Below, in pieces: positions 42,854 through 52,906 of a stretch of 64,000 nucleotides of DNA. The first letter of the stretch is position 1. Every line of letters begins with the position of its first letter. Made by a program: the position numbers and the translations under genes. The notes beneath the pieces were generated by a model. The model was not told where the DNA came from. It worked only from the letters and a program-made list of their open reading frames with translations, and made no database searches. Source of the DNA: JAUILH01 sp965230535 (GTDB lineage: Bacteria; Bacteroidota; Bacteroidia; Flavobacteriales_D; JAUILH01); assembly GCA_965230535.1 (NCBI GenBank), contig OZ246009.1, positions 248,001-312,000 on the forward strand, given 5' to 3'.

Positions 42854-45800
42854 TTATCTTACCAATGTTACATGTCCTGTATAGATATGTTGTTCCCTGT
42901 TTATGTCGAGGAGAATGACTCGCCAGACATACACGTCCATTGGAGCATCTTTGCCATTGAAAGTTCCATCCCACCCAAGGGTATCGTCTTTAGTATCCAG
43001 AATTTTATTCCCCCATCTATCAAAAATGTAAAACTGGTATTCTATATAGCCAAAACCTTTGCCCAGGAAGATGTCGTTCAAACCATCGTTGTTTGGCGTG
43101 AATGCATTGGGTACGTAGAACGCGAATTCCGGGGTAACATGTATGAAGCCCTGAATGGAATCTAAACATCCAAATTCATTGTATACAATCTGCGTAACTG
43201 TGAAAAGCCCGGTGTCCTGATATTCATGAATTGGATCTGTCAGGTTGCTATATGAATTGTCCCCAAAGTTCCATTCCCAGTTAATAGCGCCAATCGATTC
43301 GTCAGTAAATTCAACTTCCGGTTCGAATATGGATACTTCATATTTGTCGGCTGAAAAGTTGGCTATAGGCTTTGGAAATACTGTGATTGGATAGGTTAGC
43401 GTGTCACTATAAACGCATCCTTCCAGAGTGGTTACTGTTAAAGCAACATAGTAGTCACCTTCATCTGTAAAGACGTGTGTGGGATTTTGGTTGAATGAGA
43501 ATGTACCATCGTCAAAATCCCAAAGCCAATTGATGATTGTAGCACCGTTGGAAGTGGTAGAGAGGTCCTCAAAATCGACTGATAATGCCGGACATCCTGC
43601 TGTCGTTAACGGGGCAAAATCGAAATCTACAACGGGATGTGTGTAGATAAACTGTGTAACGCTATCAACACAACCAAGATTTGAGGTCACCGTTAAAGTC
43701 ACCGCAAAAGAATCGACATCTGTTGCAAATATATGCGACGGGTTTTGGTTGGGTGAAGTCCCACCATCATTGAAGTCCCATTGCCAGTCTACAAGGATAT
43801 CATTTGTAACGGTACTTTGATCTGTAAACTGAACTGGTGTTCCTCCGCATACTGTATCGTTTGTGAATTGAGCCGTAGGTTGCGGATAAATTGTCACGAC
43901 CTGAGTTATGAGGCTTTGACAGCCAATATCATTCGCGATGGTTAAACTCACATTGTAATTGCCATCCATGGCGTATATGTGACTTGGGTTTTGAGTATTA
44001 TCAATTGGAGAGCCATCCCCAAAATCCCAGCTCCACCCGGTAATGGTTCCAGACCCGGTAACCGACTGATCTATAAAATCTGTAGTTTGTCCAACACATG
44101 GTGTATTTGCGGCAAATGCTGCAGAAGGCAATTCGAAGACATAAATATCTTGCGAAACTGTACTGATACATCCTCCTGTAGATTCAACCGATAATGTGAC
44201 GGTATAGATTCCCGGTAGTAAATAGGTATGGTTGGGGTTTTGAGAATTGTCAAGAGGTGACCCATCTCCAAAGTCCCAACTGTAAGAAGAGATACCACCC
44301 TGATTAATTACAGAAGCATCTGTAAAAGCAACGGAGCCTTGAACGCAAACGGAGTCATTAAATGTCATGCCCGCATTCACCACATCACTAACTGTAATTA
44401 CGTGGAATGCTTGATCTGTACAGGCAGCGGAACCACCACCTACAATTAGTGAAACCAGATATGTGCCTGGATTGGCGTAGGTGTTTTGAACATTTGGGCC
44501 AACATTACTTGTATTGCCATCACCAAAATCCCAACTCCATGTATTGGGCGCTCCTGTAGAGGCGTCTGTGAATGATGTTGGTGATCCCACGCAAACTGTG
44601 TCAAACATGAAATCGGCTACAGGAATGCTATTCACAATTACAGGATGTGTGATCGAAGAATCGCACCCATTTACATTGGTTACTGTTAATGAAACATTGT
44701 AGGTTCCCGGTGATTGGAATATGTAAGTAGGACTTTGAGTATTAGATGTGTTGCCATCATCAAAATCCCAATCCCACGTGCTAAGAGCAACAGCATCTGC
44801 ACTCTGATCAGTAAAAGAGGTGATGCTAAGGTAGCATACGGTATCCGCTAAAAATTCGGGAATTGGTACGGTGAAAACATCAACGGCGATTTGCGTGGTG
44901 TCAAAGCATCCGGCACTGTTTCCTGAGATCTGAGTTACGGTGTACTGACCTCCTGTAGTGTATGTATGAGACGGGTTTTGGTTATTGTCGATGGGCGACC
45001 CGTCCCCAAAATCCCATTCCCAGAAGTTAGGTGCTCCCAGTGTAGTATCGGTAAATATTACAATGTCCCCAGCACAAACAGTGGCGTTCGTAAAGCCAGC
45101 CTCTGGCTGAGGAAGAACAACCGCATCAAATTCTATTGAATCTCGACATCCGAAAACATTGCTAACGACCAGCTTAGATACGTAGCTGCCATCAGCAGAA
45201 TAAATATGTGAGGTGTTTTGATTATTGTCAATTGGAGAACCATCTCCAAAGTCCCAGTTCCAGCTCACGGCATTTAAAGACTGATCTGTAAAAGCATTGG
45301 CATATGAAAAGCAAGCTGTATCAACTACAAAAAGTGCGGTTGGGTTAGGGTTGACCACCACATTGACTTGAGAGGTATCTGTACAACCAAAGTTATTGGC
45401 AACTACTAACTGCACTGTATAAGAGCCATTGGCTGGGAATGTGTGTGTGGGTGAAGGGTTTAGGTTGAGAGGACTTCCGTCTCCAAAATCCCATTCCCAT
45501 GATATGGCATCAACCGACATATCTGTGAAGTTGGTAATGGCACCATCACAAATAGTATCATTAATGAAATCGGCCGTTGGCAAAGGATAAACATCTATGG
45601 TTTGAACAAGTGTATCTGAGCATCCAAATGCATTTTGTGTAATGAGTGAAACCTGATAGCTGCCATCCGGATTGTAAGTGTGACTTGGGTTTTGATTATT
45701 ATCAATTGGAGAGCCATCCCCAAAATCCCATTCCCAACTATTGGGTGTCCCAGTCGTATTGTCAGTGAAATTAGTAGCTATGCCCAGGCATGGGGTATTG

Positions 45801-48800
45801 TTGGTGAACGATGGGACTGTTCTTGGGTATACTGTGACAGTTTGTGTTGATGTATCAGAACATCCGCTGGCAGCATAAGAAGCAACCAACATCACGTTGT
45901 ACGATCCGTCTGTTGAATAAACGTGATTGGGATCAACAACAGATGATAAAGGACTTCCGTCATCAAAGTTCCAGGAATAAGTATCCGGACCGCCGGTAGA
46001 CAAGTTGGTAAAGAATATTGTGTCGTTTGCACAGTCCTCTATAAAACTAAAGTCGGCAGTAGGAATTGAGTCTACCTGTACATTATAATCTATGGTGTCG
46101 GAACAACCACTACCTCCACTCACTACAAGTTGAACATTGTATACACCAACGGCACTGTACAGATGCGATGGATTTTGAGTGTTATCAATCGGAGAACCGT
46201 CTCCAAAATCCCATTGCCATGCAATAGGAACACCCGAACTGATGTCATTAAACTGCATTTGTTGTCCTAAACAAGAAGTTCCGTTAGTGAAGTCAGCTAC
46301 AGGAACTGTATTCACTGTCACTAATTGGGAGATGGTAACCGGGCAATCAGCCAGGTTGTTTACAGTAAGACTAACATTGTAGGTTCCGGCAACAGCATAC
46401 AAATGAGATGGGTTTTGATTTGTAGAGGTGTTTCCATCTCCAAAATCCCATAAATAACTGACAACACCACCAAACGACTGGTCGGTGAATACTGTTGAAT
46501 CCCCAACACATTCAGTAGAAAAAATGAATTGTGGGGTTGGTATGGAGTCTATGACTATTGGCAAACGAAGAGTGTCTGTACAGGCAAATGCCGTGGAAGT
46601 TATCAATTCTACCATATAGGTTCCGGCATTAGTATATGTGTGTGAAGGGCTGGCAATTGTACTTGTATTCCCGTCTCCAAAATCCCATTGATAGCCGCTT
46701 GCTCCTGTGGAGTTGTTTAAGAACCCAACCGTTTCCTGTGCACAGGCGGTATCAGGTAAAAGAGAAAAATCTGCAATAGGCAGTGGATGAACTGTCACTG
46801 TTTGCATCATGCTGTCCATACATCCATTTGATGTACTGACTACCAACCATACATCATATATGGTGTCATTTACAACAGTAGTGTATATTTCGTTTGCCGG
46901 ATTTTGATTGTTAGAGGTGTTTCCATTTCCAAAATTCCAACTATATACATCACTCGGATTTCCAATAGTTGTATTGTTGAAAGAAACGTCAAGGGGTGTA
47001 CATCCATCATTTGGTGTGACTGTGAAATTTGGGTTGGGTAGTGGTTGAACATCAATAAAAGTGGTATCCGAATTCAAACAGCCATTCACATTTACATCTA
47101 ATATGATCATTTGTAATCCCGAATCATTGAAGGTGATGTTTGGCGGAAGGTAAGTGTTTGAAGTGGCTGGTGTTGCTTCAGGTCCAAAATCCCAGCTATA
47201 GGTTCCTCCGGCAGTGGAGTTGTTGTTGAGGGAGAAAATATCACTTTCACAGCCAGCAGCGGGATTGGGAACAATGTCGGCTACAGGTGTTGGGTGTACC
47301 ACAATCTGCATGGTCATTTGATCGGTTCCGCAATAGCCATTTACATCCAGTGTTACGGTATAGTTGCCCGGAGTTGGGTACGCAATGGTATGAGGGCCTT
47401 GAGTTGTGGCAGTATTTCCATTTCCAAAATCCCAGTTCCAGCTAAGATTGTCGCCCAAAGACGCATCTGTGAACGTGATACTTTGTCCTTCACAGATGGT
47501 GTCGTTTGCAGTGAAAATTGCCACTACTTCCGGGTGAACAACAATGGTTTCCAGGTCGGTTGCCGTACCACATTGATTAGACACAGTTACCTGAACAGTA
47601 TGGTTTTGAGTTGCGTTTCCGGGAGGTGCCGTAAAAGTTTGATCCGGAATGGTATTGGGTGTGTTAAAACTGTTTACACCATCAATTGCCCATGTCCAGC
47701 CAAGATTGCCACCGGTTGCCGTTGCATTGGAATTGACAAGGAGAGGCGTACATCCATCTAATGGTGCGCTCACCAAATCGACCGTAGGAATGGTGTCTAT
47801 GTTAATGGTTTGAACGACGGTGTCATTTCCACAACTATTTCCCGCTATCATGGTTACGGTATAGCTCCCGGTAGTCGGATAAGTTTGGTTAGGAGGCGTG
47901 ACAGTGTTTGTGTAGGTATTACCATTCCCCATATCCCATTGATAATTATTTGCAGGAACGGCCCCGTTTGAGGTGTTGACGAAACTAACATTTTGTGGAG
48001 CACATCCTTGAGTAACTGAAGGAACAAAACCACCCTGAGGTGCATCAATTATGATAATTGGAGAAATGGTTGCTGTTGCCGTATTACAACTATTGGATGC
48101 AGTTAAGGTGATTGTATAGGTGCCGTTTGTTGTATAACTGTAGTTTGGTGGTGCCAAAGTATTGGTGGTGATCACCGTTCCATCCCCAAAGTCCCAAACA
48201 TAAGTATTGGCATTAACCGACAAATTCTGAAGTGTACTTAGGTTATGAGGCGCACAACCGTTGTATTCAGTAATATTAAGGGTTAGTGCGGCAGAAACAA
48301 ACTTCTCGAATACAACAGTTAAGGTCTGCGTGGCTGTGCAACCGTTGGCGTGAGTGGCTGTCATGGTCACAGTAAATGTGCCATAAGATGTGTAAGTATG
48401 GAGTAAGGGTGCATTTGAAGCAGTCGTTACTATGGGTGAACCATCTCCAAAATCCCAATCGTAGCTCACAGCACCCGTAGTTGTGTTAAAGAAAGTCACA
48501 GTTTCGGAGGTAGTTGGATCACCTGGAAGAAGGCAATAACTGAGGTCTCCATCTCCATCGTCTCCACTGATTGCAACATTGGGTATGTCAAGCATAGTTA
48601 CCGTTGCATTTGTTGTGGAGGTACATCCCGGACCGTTGGTCACGGTTAAGGTCACGTTAAAAGTTCCACCGGTCGCGTAGCTGTGGGTTGGATTGGCTTG
48701 TGTGGAGGTGTTTCCATCTCCAAAGTTCCATGCGTAAGTTGTATTACCACTAGTGCCTGTAGATGTATTGTTGAAATTGACAGGCGTGCCACCACATACG

Positions 48801-49192
48801 TTATTTGGATTGAAAGTGAATCCGGCGTTTGGAAGCGGATGAATTGTAATGGTTGAAATGGCAGTATCTCTACAAGGAATTGTATTGTCAATGGCTATCA
48901 ACATAATGGTGTAGGTGCCAACTGCAGAAATCGTTTGACCTGTAGGGGCTGCCAGACCTGTAGTATTGTCAAATAAAGTTCCATTTAAATACCACTCATA
49001 GTCAGAAGTTCCGTTAAAAGGTCCTGTACTTAGATTGTTAAAAGAAATATTGGTAGCACCTGGCCCACAGATATCCGTGTGTGAGGTTCCAAAATTAGCT
49101 AAGACTGTTCCAGGGCATGCCGCATCAGCACTGAAAGTTATCAGGCTAAAGGTGAGTAAAGTGAGGAGTTGAGTATAGCAGTTTTTTATCAA
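42854..49192 (-). CDS. Giant PKD-repeat adhesin, T9SS type B sorted
   Basis: A 2112-residue protein. The start is a TTG at 49192, since no in-frame ATG or GTG precedes it before a stop, and a clear signal peptide follows (LLTFSLITFSADA). I count about 24 PKD-like modules of roughly 85 residues, each with a W-x-F/D-G-D-G core followed by an NPSHTY-like block (for example WEWDFGDGSPIDNNQNPSHTY). It ends in a type B sorting domain (FYVPNAFTPNNDGLNDIF, FYIFDRWGNKILDTKDD). The module cores are nearly identical at DNA level, which may permit recombinational length change. It is surface exposed. Confidence 0.88.
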   Translation of the reverse strand: MIKNCYTQLLTLLTFSLITFSADAACPGTVLANFGTSHTDICGPGATNISFNNLSTGPFNGTSDYEWYLNGTLFDNTTGLAAPTGQTISAVGTYTIMLIAIDNTIPCRDTAISTITIHPLPNAGFTFNPNNVCGGTPVNFNNTSTGTSGNTTYAWNFGDGNTSTQANPTHSYATGGTFNVTLTVTNGPGCTSTTNATVTMLDIPNVAISGDDGDGDLSYCLLPGDPTTSETVTFFNTTTGAVSYDWDFGDGSPIVTTASNAPLLHTYTSYGTFTVTMTATHANGCTATQTLTVVFEKFVSAALTLNITEYNGCAPHNLSTLQNLSVNANTYVWDFGDGTVITTNTLAPPNYSYTTNGTYTITLTASNSCNTATATISPIIIIDAPQGGFVPSVTQGCAPQNVSFVNTSNGAVPANNYQWDMGNGNTYTNTVTPPNQTYPTTGSYTVTMIAGNSCGNDTVVQTINIDTIPTVDLVSAPLDGCTPLLVNSNATATGGNLGWTWAIDGVNSFNTPNTIPDQTFTAPPGNATQNHTVQVTVSNQCGTATDLETIVVHPEVVAIFTANDTICEGQSITFTDASLGDNLSWNWDFGNGNTATTQGPHTIAYPTPGNYTVTLDVNGYCGTDQMTMQIVVHPTPVADIVPNPAAGCESDIFSLNNNSTAGGTYSWDFGPEATPATSNTYLPPNITFNDSGLQMIILDVNVNGCLNSDTTFIDVQPLPNPNFTVTPNDGCTPLDVSFNNTTIGNPSDVYSWNFGNGNTSNNQNPANEIYTTVVNDTIYDVWLVVSTSNGCMDSMMQTVTVHPLPIADFSLLPDTACAQETVGFLNNSTGASGYQWDFGDGNTSTIASPSHTYTNAGTYMVELITSTAFACTDTLRLPIVIDSIPTPQFIFSTECVGDSTVFTDQSFGGVVSYLWDFGDGNTSTNQNPSHLYAVAGTYNVSLTVNNLADCPVTISQLVTVNTVPVADFTNGTSCLGQQMQFNDISSGVPIAWQWDFGDGSPIDNTQNPSHLYSAVGVYNVQLVVSGGSGCSDTIDYNVQVDSIPTADFSFIEDCANDTIFFTNLSTGGPDTYSWNFDDGSPLSSVVDPNHVYSTDGSYNVMLVASYAASGCSDTSTQTVTVYPRTVPSFTNNTPCLGIATNFTDNTTGTPNSWEWDFGDGSPIDNNQNPSHTYNPDGSYQVSLITQNAFGCSDTLVQTIDVYPLPTADFINDTICDGAITNFTDMSVDAISWEWDFGDGSPLNLNPSPTHTFPANGSYTVQLVVANNFGCTDTSQVNVVVNPNPTALFVVDTACFSYANAFTDQSLNAVSWNWDFGDGSPIDNNQNTSHIYSADGSYVSKLVVSNVFGCRDSIEFDAVVLPQPEAGFTNATVCAGDIVIFTDTTLGAPNFWEWDFGDGSPIDNNQNPSHTYTTGGQYTVTQISGNSAGCFDTTQIAVDVFTVPIPEFLADTVCYLSITSFTDQSADAVALSTWDWDFDDGNTSNTQSPTYIFQSPGTYNVSLTVTNVNGCDSSITHPVIVNSIPVADFMFDTVCVGSPTSFTDASTGAPNTWSWDFGDGNTSNVGPNVQNTYANPGTYLVSLIVGGGSAACTDQAFHVITVSDVVNAGMTFNDSVCVQGSVAFTDASVINQGGISSYSWDFGDGSPLDNSQNPNHTYLLPGIYTVTLSVESTGGCISTVSQDIYVFELPSAAFAANTPCVGQTTDFIDQSVTGSGTITGWSWDFGDGSPIDNTQNPSHIYAMDGNYNVSLTIANDIGCQSLITQVVTIYPQPTAQFTNDTVCGGTPVQFTDQSTVTNDILVDWQWDFNDGGTSPNQNPSHIFATDVDSFAVTLTVTSNLGCVDSVTQFIYTHPVVDFDFAPLTTAGCPALSVDFEDLSTTSNGATIINWLWDFDDGTFSFNQNPTHVFTDEGDYYVALTVTTLEGCVYSDTLTYPITVFPKPIANFSADKYEVSIFEPEVEFTDESIGAINWEWNFGDNSYSNLTDPIHEYQDTGLFTVTQIVYNEFGCLDSIQGFIHVTPEFAFYVPNAFTPNNDGLNDIFLGKGFGYIEYQFYIFDRWGNKILDTKDDTLGWDGTFNGKDAPMDVYVWRVILLDINREQHIYTGHVTLVR

Positions 49193-49256
49193 ACCAGTTA
49201 CAGCTTACAAAAACAAGACTGAAAAGGTAGTAAAAGGTTGCCTATCAGACAAGTAA

Positions 49257-51047
49257 TTAGTCCAATTTAAGTACAGCTAAAAATGCTTCTTGCGGAACTT
49301 CTACTTTTCCAACCTGGCGCATTCGCTTTTTACCGGCTTTCTGCTTCTCAAGTAACTTACGTTTTCTGGTAATATCTCCACCGTAACATTTGGCGGTCAC
49401 ATCTTTTCTCAACGCCTTAATGGTTTCTCTTGCAATAATCTTGGCACCAATGGCTGCCTGAATGGGAATTTCGAACTGTTGTCTGGGAATCAACTCTTTC
49501 AGTTTCAGGCAAATCTTTTTACCCAAATCAAAGGCGTTGTTTCTGTGAACCAGAGCTGACAAAGCGTCCACTTGCTCCGAATTCAATAAAATGTCCAGTT
49601 TAATCAAATCAGATCTCTTGTATCCGATAGGGAAGTAGTCGAAAGAAGCATAACCTCTGGAAACTGTTTTCAAACGATCATAAAAATCGAAAACAATTTC
49701 GGCCAAAGGCATTTCAAAGGTCAATTCAACTCTGTCCTGGGTTAAATAAACCTGATTCACCATTTCTCCCCTTTTCTCAATACACAAGTTCATAATAGAT
49801 CCTGTGTACTCAGATTTTGTAATGATCTGTGCTTTGATAAAAGGCTCTTCTACGTAGTCCAATTTTGAAGGAGGAGGCAATTCAGATGGATTGTTAACAA
49901 TCATCATGTCTTCATCCTTCGTCAAAAAGGCGTTGTAAGACACGTTTGGAACAGTTGTGATCACGGTCATATTAAACTCGCGCTCTAAACGTTCCTGTAT
50001 AATTTCCATGTGCAGCATTCCTAAGAACCCACATCTAAATCCGAAACCAAGTGCCGCCGAAGATTCTGGTTCAAAAACCAGTGAAGCATCATTCAATTGA
50101 AGCTTCTCCATAGAGGCCCTTAATTCTTCATAATCATCTGTGTCGACCGGGTAGATTCCGGCGAATACCATTGGCTTCACATCTTCAAACCCTTGTACAA
50201 CATCTTTACATGGATTGTTTACAAGAGTAATGGTGTCACCAACTTTAACTTCTTTGGCTTGTTTAATACCGGAAATGATGTATCCTACGTCTCCGGTAGA
50301 AACCGTTTTTTTAGGAGATAAATCCATCTTCAAAACACCGATTTCATCAGCATCATAGTCCTTTCCGGTATTCACGAATTTTACCTTATCTCCTTTAGAA
50401 ATAGAGCCATTTAGAACTCTGAAATAGGCAATGATTCCACGGAAAGAATTGAAAACAGAATCAAAAATCATGGCTTGTAATGGCGCGTCTGGATCACCTT
50501 CCGGAGCCGGTACACGTTCTACAATAGCCTTGAGAATATTTTCTACGCCCAATCCGGTTTTTCCACTTGCAGGAATAACTTCTGACGGATCACAACCAAT
50601 CAAGTCTACAATCTGGTCGGTAACTTCTTCCGGCATGGCACCCGGCAAATCCATTTTATTCAAAATGGGAATGATCTCCAGGTCATTTTCCAAAGCCAGA
50701 TACAGATTGGAAATGGTTTGTGCTTCAATACCCTGAGAAGCATCTACAATTAACAAAGCGCCTTCACAAGCTGCAATAGAACGGGATACCTCATATGAGA
50801 AATCCACGTGTCCAGGGGTGTCAATAAGGTTCAGGACATATTTGGTTCCATCAAGTTCGTAATCCATTTGAATGGCATGACTCTTAATGGTAATACCACG
50901 TTCGCGTTCCAGGTCCATATCATCGAGCGCCTGATTTTGCATGTCTCGATCTGCAATGGTTCCGGTGGTTTGCAACAATCTATCCGCCAAGGTACTTTTA
51001 CCGTGGTCGATATGCGCGATGATACAAAAGTTTCTAATATTCTGCAT
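49257..51047 (-). CDS. lepA: Elongation factor 4 (LepA)
   Basis: A 596-residue translational GTPase from the ATG at 51047, chosen over a TTG three codons upstream. G1 is AHIDHGKST (11-19), G3 DTPGHVDF, G4 NKMD; the C-terminal LepA-specific domain (KRMRQVGKVEVPQEAFLAVL) is present. It back-translocates or remodels stalled ribosomes. The motifs are complete and the length typical. Confidence 0.97.
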   Translation of the reverse strand: MQNIRNFCIIAHIDHGKSTLADRLLQTTGTIADRDMQNQALDDMDLERERGITIKSHAIQMDYELDGTKYVLNLIDTPGHVDFSYEVSRSIAACEGALLIVDASQGIEAQTISNLYLALENDLEIIPILNKMDLPGAMPEEVTDQIVDLIGCDPSEVIPASGKTGLGVENILKAIVERVPAPEGDPDAPLQAMIFDSVFNSFRGIIAYFRVLNGSISKGDKVKFVNTGKDYDADEIGVLKMDLSPKKTVSTGDVGYIISGIKQAKEVKVGDTITLVNNPCKDVVQGFEDVKPMVFAGIYPVDTDDYEELRASMEKLQLNDASLVFEPESSAALGFGFRCGFLGMLHMEIIQERLEREFNMTVITTVPNVSYNAFLTKDEDMMIVNNPSELPPPSKLDYVEEPFIKAQIITKSEYTGSIMNLCIEKRGEMVNQVYLTQDRVELTFEMPLAEIVFDFYDRLKTVSRGYASFDYFPIGYKRSDLIKLDILLNSEQVDALSALVHRNNAFDLGKKICLKLKELIPRQQFEIPIQAAIGAKIIARETIKALRKDVTAKCYGGDITRKRKLLEKQKAGKKRMRQVGKVEVPQEAFLAVLKLD

Positions 51048-51309
51048 GGCTTGCAAAAGTAGTGTTTTAGAGCTTAAATCTGACCAAAATGATTGGGAGT
51101 TTATACCTTCTAAAGCGATTTTAATGAAAATGTTACGCAGAATTTGGCGGGAGGCTCCTGCAAATGATTCAATCGGAACCTGAAATTTGTTTGTAGAAAT
51201 GTCAAAAATTCATCTACTATTCAATGTTGATAAGTATGAGATAAATATTTGGCATTTAAATCACTAAGGAATTACCTTGCTCGATGAAACCAAAAAACTA
51301 CATTTAATT

Positions 51310-51789
51310 ATGAATATTTTATTACCCTCACTGATGTTGATTATTGCCGGGATTGCGGCAATTTCCAACTTTATCATCGCAAAAAAACCAGAGGCCAAAG
51401 AGCAATTGGATAAACTTAAACCCATTAATGGATGGGTAGGAGTCCTTCTTCTTCTTGTAGGTCTGTATTATTTCTTTGGATTGTCTGATCTTCCATGGTA
51501 TTTCAAATGGTTCAAGTTGTTTAAGCCATTTAGTTTCTTACCAAAAATTACATTGTTATTATTCCCATTGATCTCTATTGTTCTTGGGTTCATGCAAGGT
51601 TATAGCTTAATCGATCAGTATGTTTTAAATAAGGCAAAAGGACAGGGAAGTGCTGGTGAGAAATTCGATAAGTTGGGAGATTCAGCTTATGAGAAGATTG
51701 TGAAGTATACCACACCTGTTGGATTCATTGGAATCGGCGTTGGATTGATGCTGTTATTGATGGATCTTGAAATAATTTCTTTGATGTAA
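51310..51789 (+). CDS. Small multi-pass membrane protein
   Basis: A 159-residue protein from the ATG at 51310; the frame opens at a TTG at 51277. Four hydrophobic segments are visible (LLPSLMLIIAGIAAI, GWVGVLLLLVGLYYF, ITLLLFPLISIVLGF, GFIGIGVGLMLLLM), with a polar insert between the third and fourth (KAKGQGSAGEKFDKLGDSAYEK). It is not recognised. A clear terminator follows, so it is a single-gene unit. Confidence 0.65.
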   Translation: MNILLPSLMLIIAGIAAISNFIIAKKPEAKEQLDKLKPINGWVGVLLLLVGLYYFFGLSDLPWYFKWFKLFKPFSFLPKITLLLFPLISIVLGFMQGYSLIDQYVLNKAKGQGSAGEKFDKLGDSAYEKIVKYTTPVGFIGIGVGLMLLLMDLEIISLM

Positions 51790-51815
51790 ATCGTTTTATA
51801 AATAGAAATCAGAAC

Positions 51816-51842
51816 AAAGTCCGGCATTGCCCGGACTTTTTT
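51816..51842 (+). terminator. Terminator before metF
   Basis: A perfect 9-bp stem AAAGTCCGG/CCGGACTTT (51816-51824 with 51831-51839), a 6-nt loop and a T run. Confidence 0.92.
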
Positions 51843-51890
51843 GTAACTCATAGTTTCCGATCACGTATATTTGCGTTCAATTTTTTCTTA

Positions 51891-52841
51891 ATGAAGGTTA
51901 TAGATCACATCAACAATTCGAAGAGTACCCTATTCTCTTTTGAAATTTTGCCTCCGCTAAAAGGCAAGAGTATCCAGTCAATATATGACGGCATTGACCC
52001 ACTTATGGAGTTCAATCCACCATTTATTAATGTAACCTATCATCGCGAAGAATATGTCTATAAGCGAAGAGAAAAAGGTTATCTGGAAAAAATGTCGATT
52101 AGAAAACGACCAGGAACCGTAGGGATTTGTGCGGCCATTATGAATAAGTATGATGTGGATGCCGTACCGCACATCATATGTGGTGGATTCTCGAAAGAGG
52201 AGACAGAAAATGCTTTGATTGATCTTCAGTTTTTAGGAATAGATAATTTATTGGCACTTAGAGGAGATCCGATTAAAACGGAAGCCAACTTTTTACCACA
52301 TCCGGAAGGCCACGAATATGCAGTTGATCTGATTGGTCAGATCATGGATATGAACTCGGGAAGTTTCTTACATGAGGAAATGACTGCTGGAGCTACAGAT
52401 TTTTGTGTTGGATGTGCAGGTTACCCGGAAAAGCATTTCGAATCCATGAATTTAAAGACGGATTTAAAATACTTAAAAGCCAAGGTTGACCAGGGTGCTG
52501 AGTACATTGTTACCCAGATGTTCTACGACAATCAGAAGTACTTTCAGTTTGTTGATGCTTGTCGTGAAGCTGGTATCAATGTGCCGATTATTCCAGGCTT
52601 GAAGCCAATCTCAACCTTGAGACACATCACCTTTTTGCCTAAGTTCTTCCATATTGATTTGCCGGATGAATTAGCAGATGAATTACAAAAATGTAAGTCC
52701 AATGATGATGTTAAGCAAGTTGGAATTGAATGGGGCATCAAACAAGCTAAAGAATTGGTTGAGGCCAAAGTTCCAAGTTTGCACTTCTATACCATGGGCA
52801 AATCGGAATCAGTGAAGAAAATTGCATCAGCTATCTTTTAG
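51891..52841 (+). CDS. metF: Methylenetetrahydrofolate reductase
   Basis: A 316-residue FAD-dependent TIM-barrel enzyme. Family motifs are FSFEILPP near residue 18, INVTYHRE, ALRGDPIK and FYDNQKYFQFVDACREAGI, all in place. It reduces 5,10-methylenetetrahydrofolate to 5-methyltetrahydrofolate for methionine synthesis. It is monocistronic, with a terminator upstream and no SAM-type riboswitch visible in the short leader. Confidence 0.95.
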   Translation: MKVIDHINNSKSTLFSFEILPPLKGKSIQSIYDGIDPLMEFNPPFINVTYHREEYVYKRREKGYLEKMSIRKRPGTVGICAAIMNKYDVDAVPHIICGGFSKEETENALIDLQFLGIDNLLALRGDPIKTEANFLPHPEGHEYAVDLIGQIMDMNSGSFLHEEMTAGATDFCVGCAGYPEKHFESMNLKTDLKYLKAKVDQGAEYIVTQMFYDNQKYFQFVDACREAGINVPIIPGLKPISTLRHITFLPKFFHIDLPDELADELQKCKSNDDVKQVGIEWGIKQAKELVEAKVPSLHFYTMGKSESVKKIASAIF

Positions 52842-52906
52842 AGCTTGATCCTTTCTATCTGGAATTACAGTTTTTAAAGCTAGTATTTTCAATGTAGTTT
52901 TATTGC

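Noticed and set aside
42854..49192. Many short, nearly identical repeats spaced a few hundred bases apart, at first suggestive of a CRISPR-like or intergenic repeat array
   Set aside because: They fall in frame in one long protein as PKD module cores; spacing is about 250 bp and the spacers are coding.
51843..51890. Possible SAM riboswitch before metF
   Set aside because: The leader between terminator and ATG is under 50 nt and shows no multi-helix fold.
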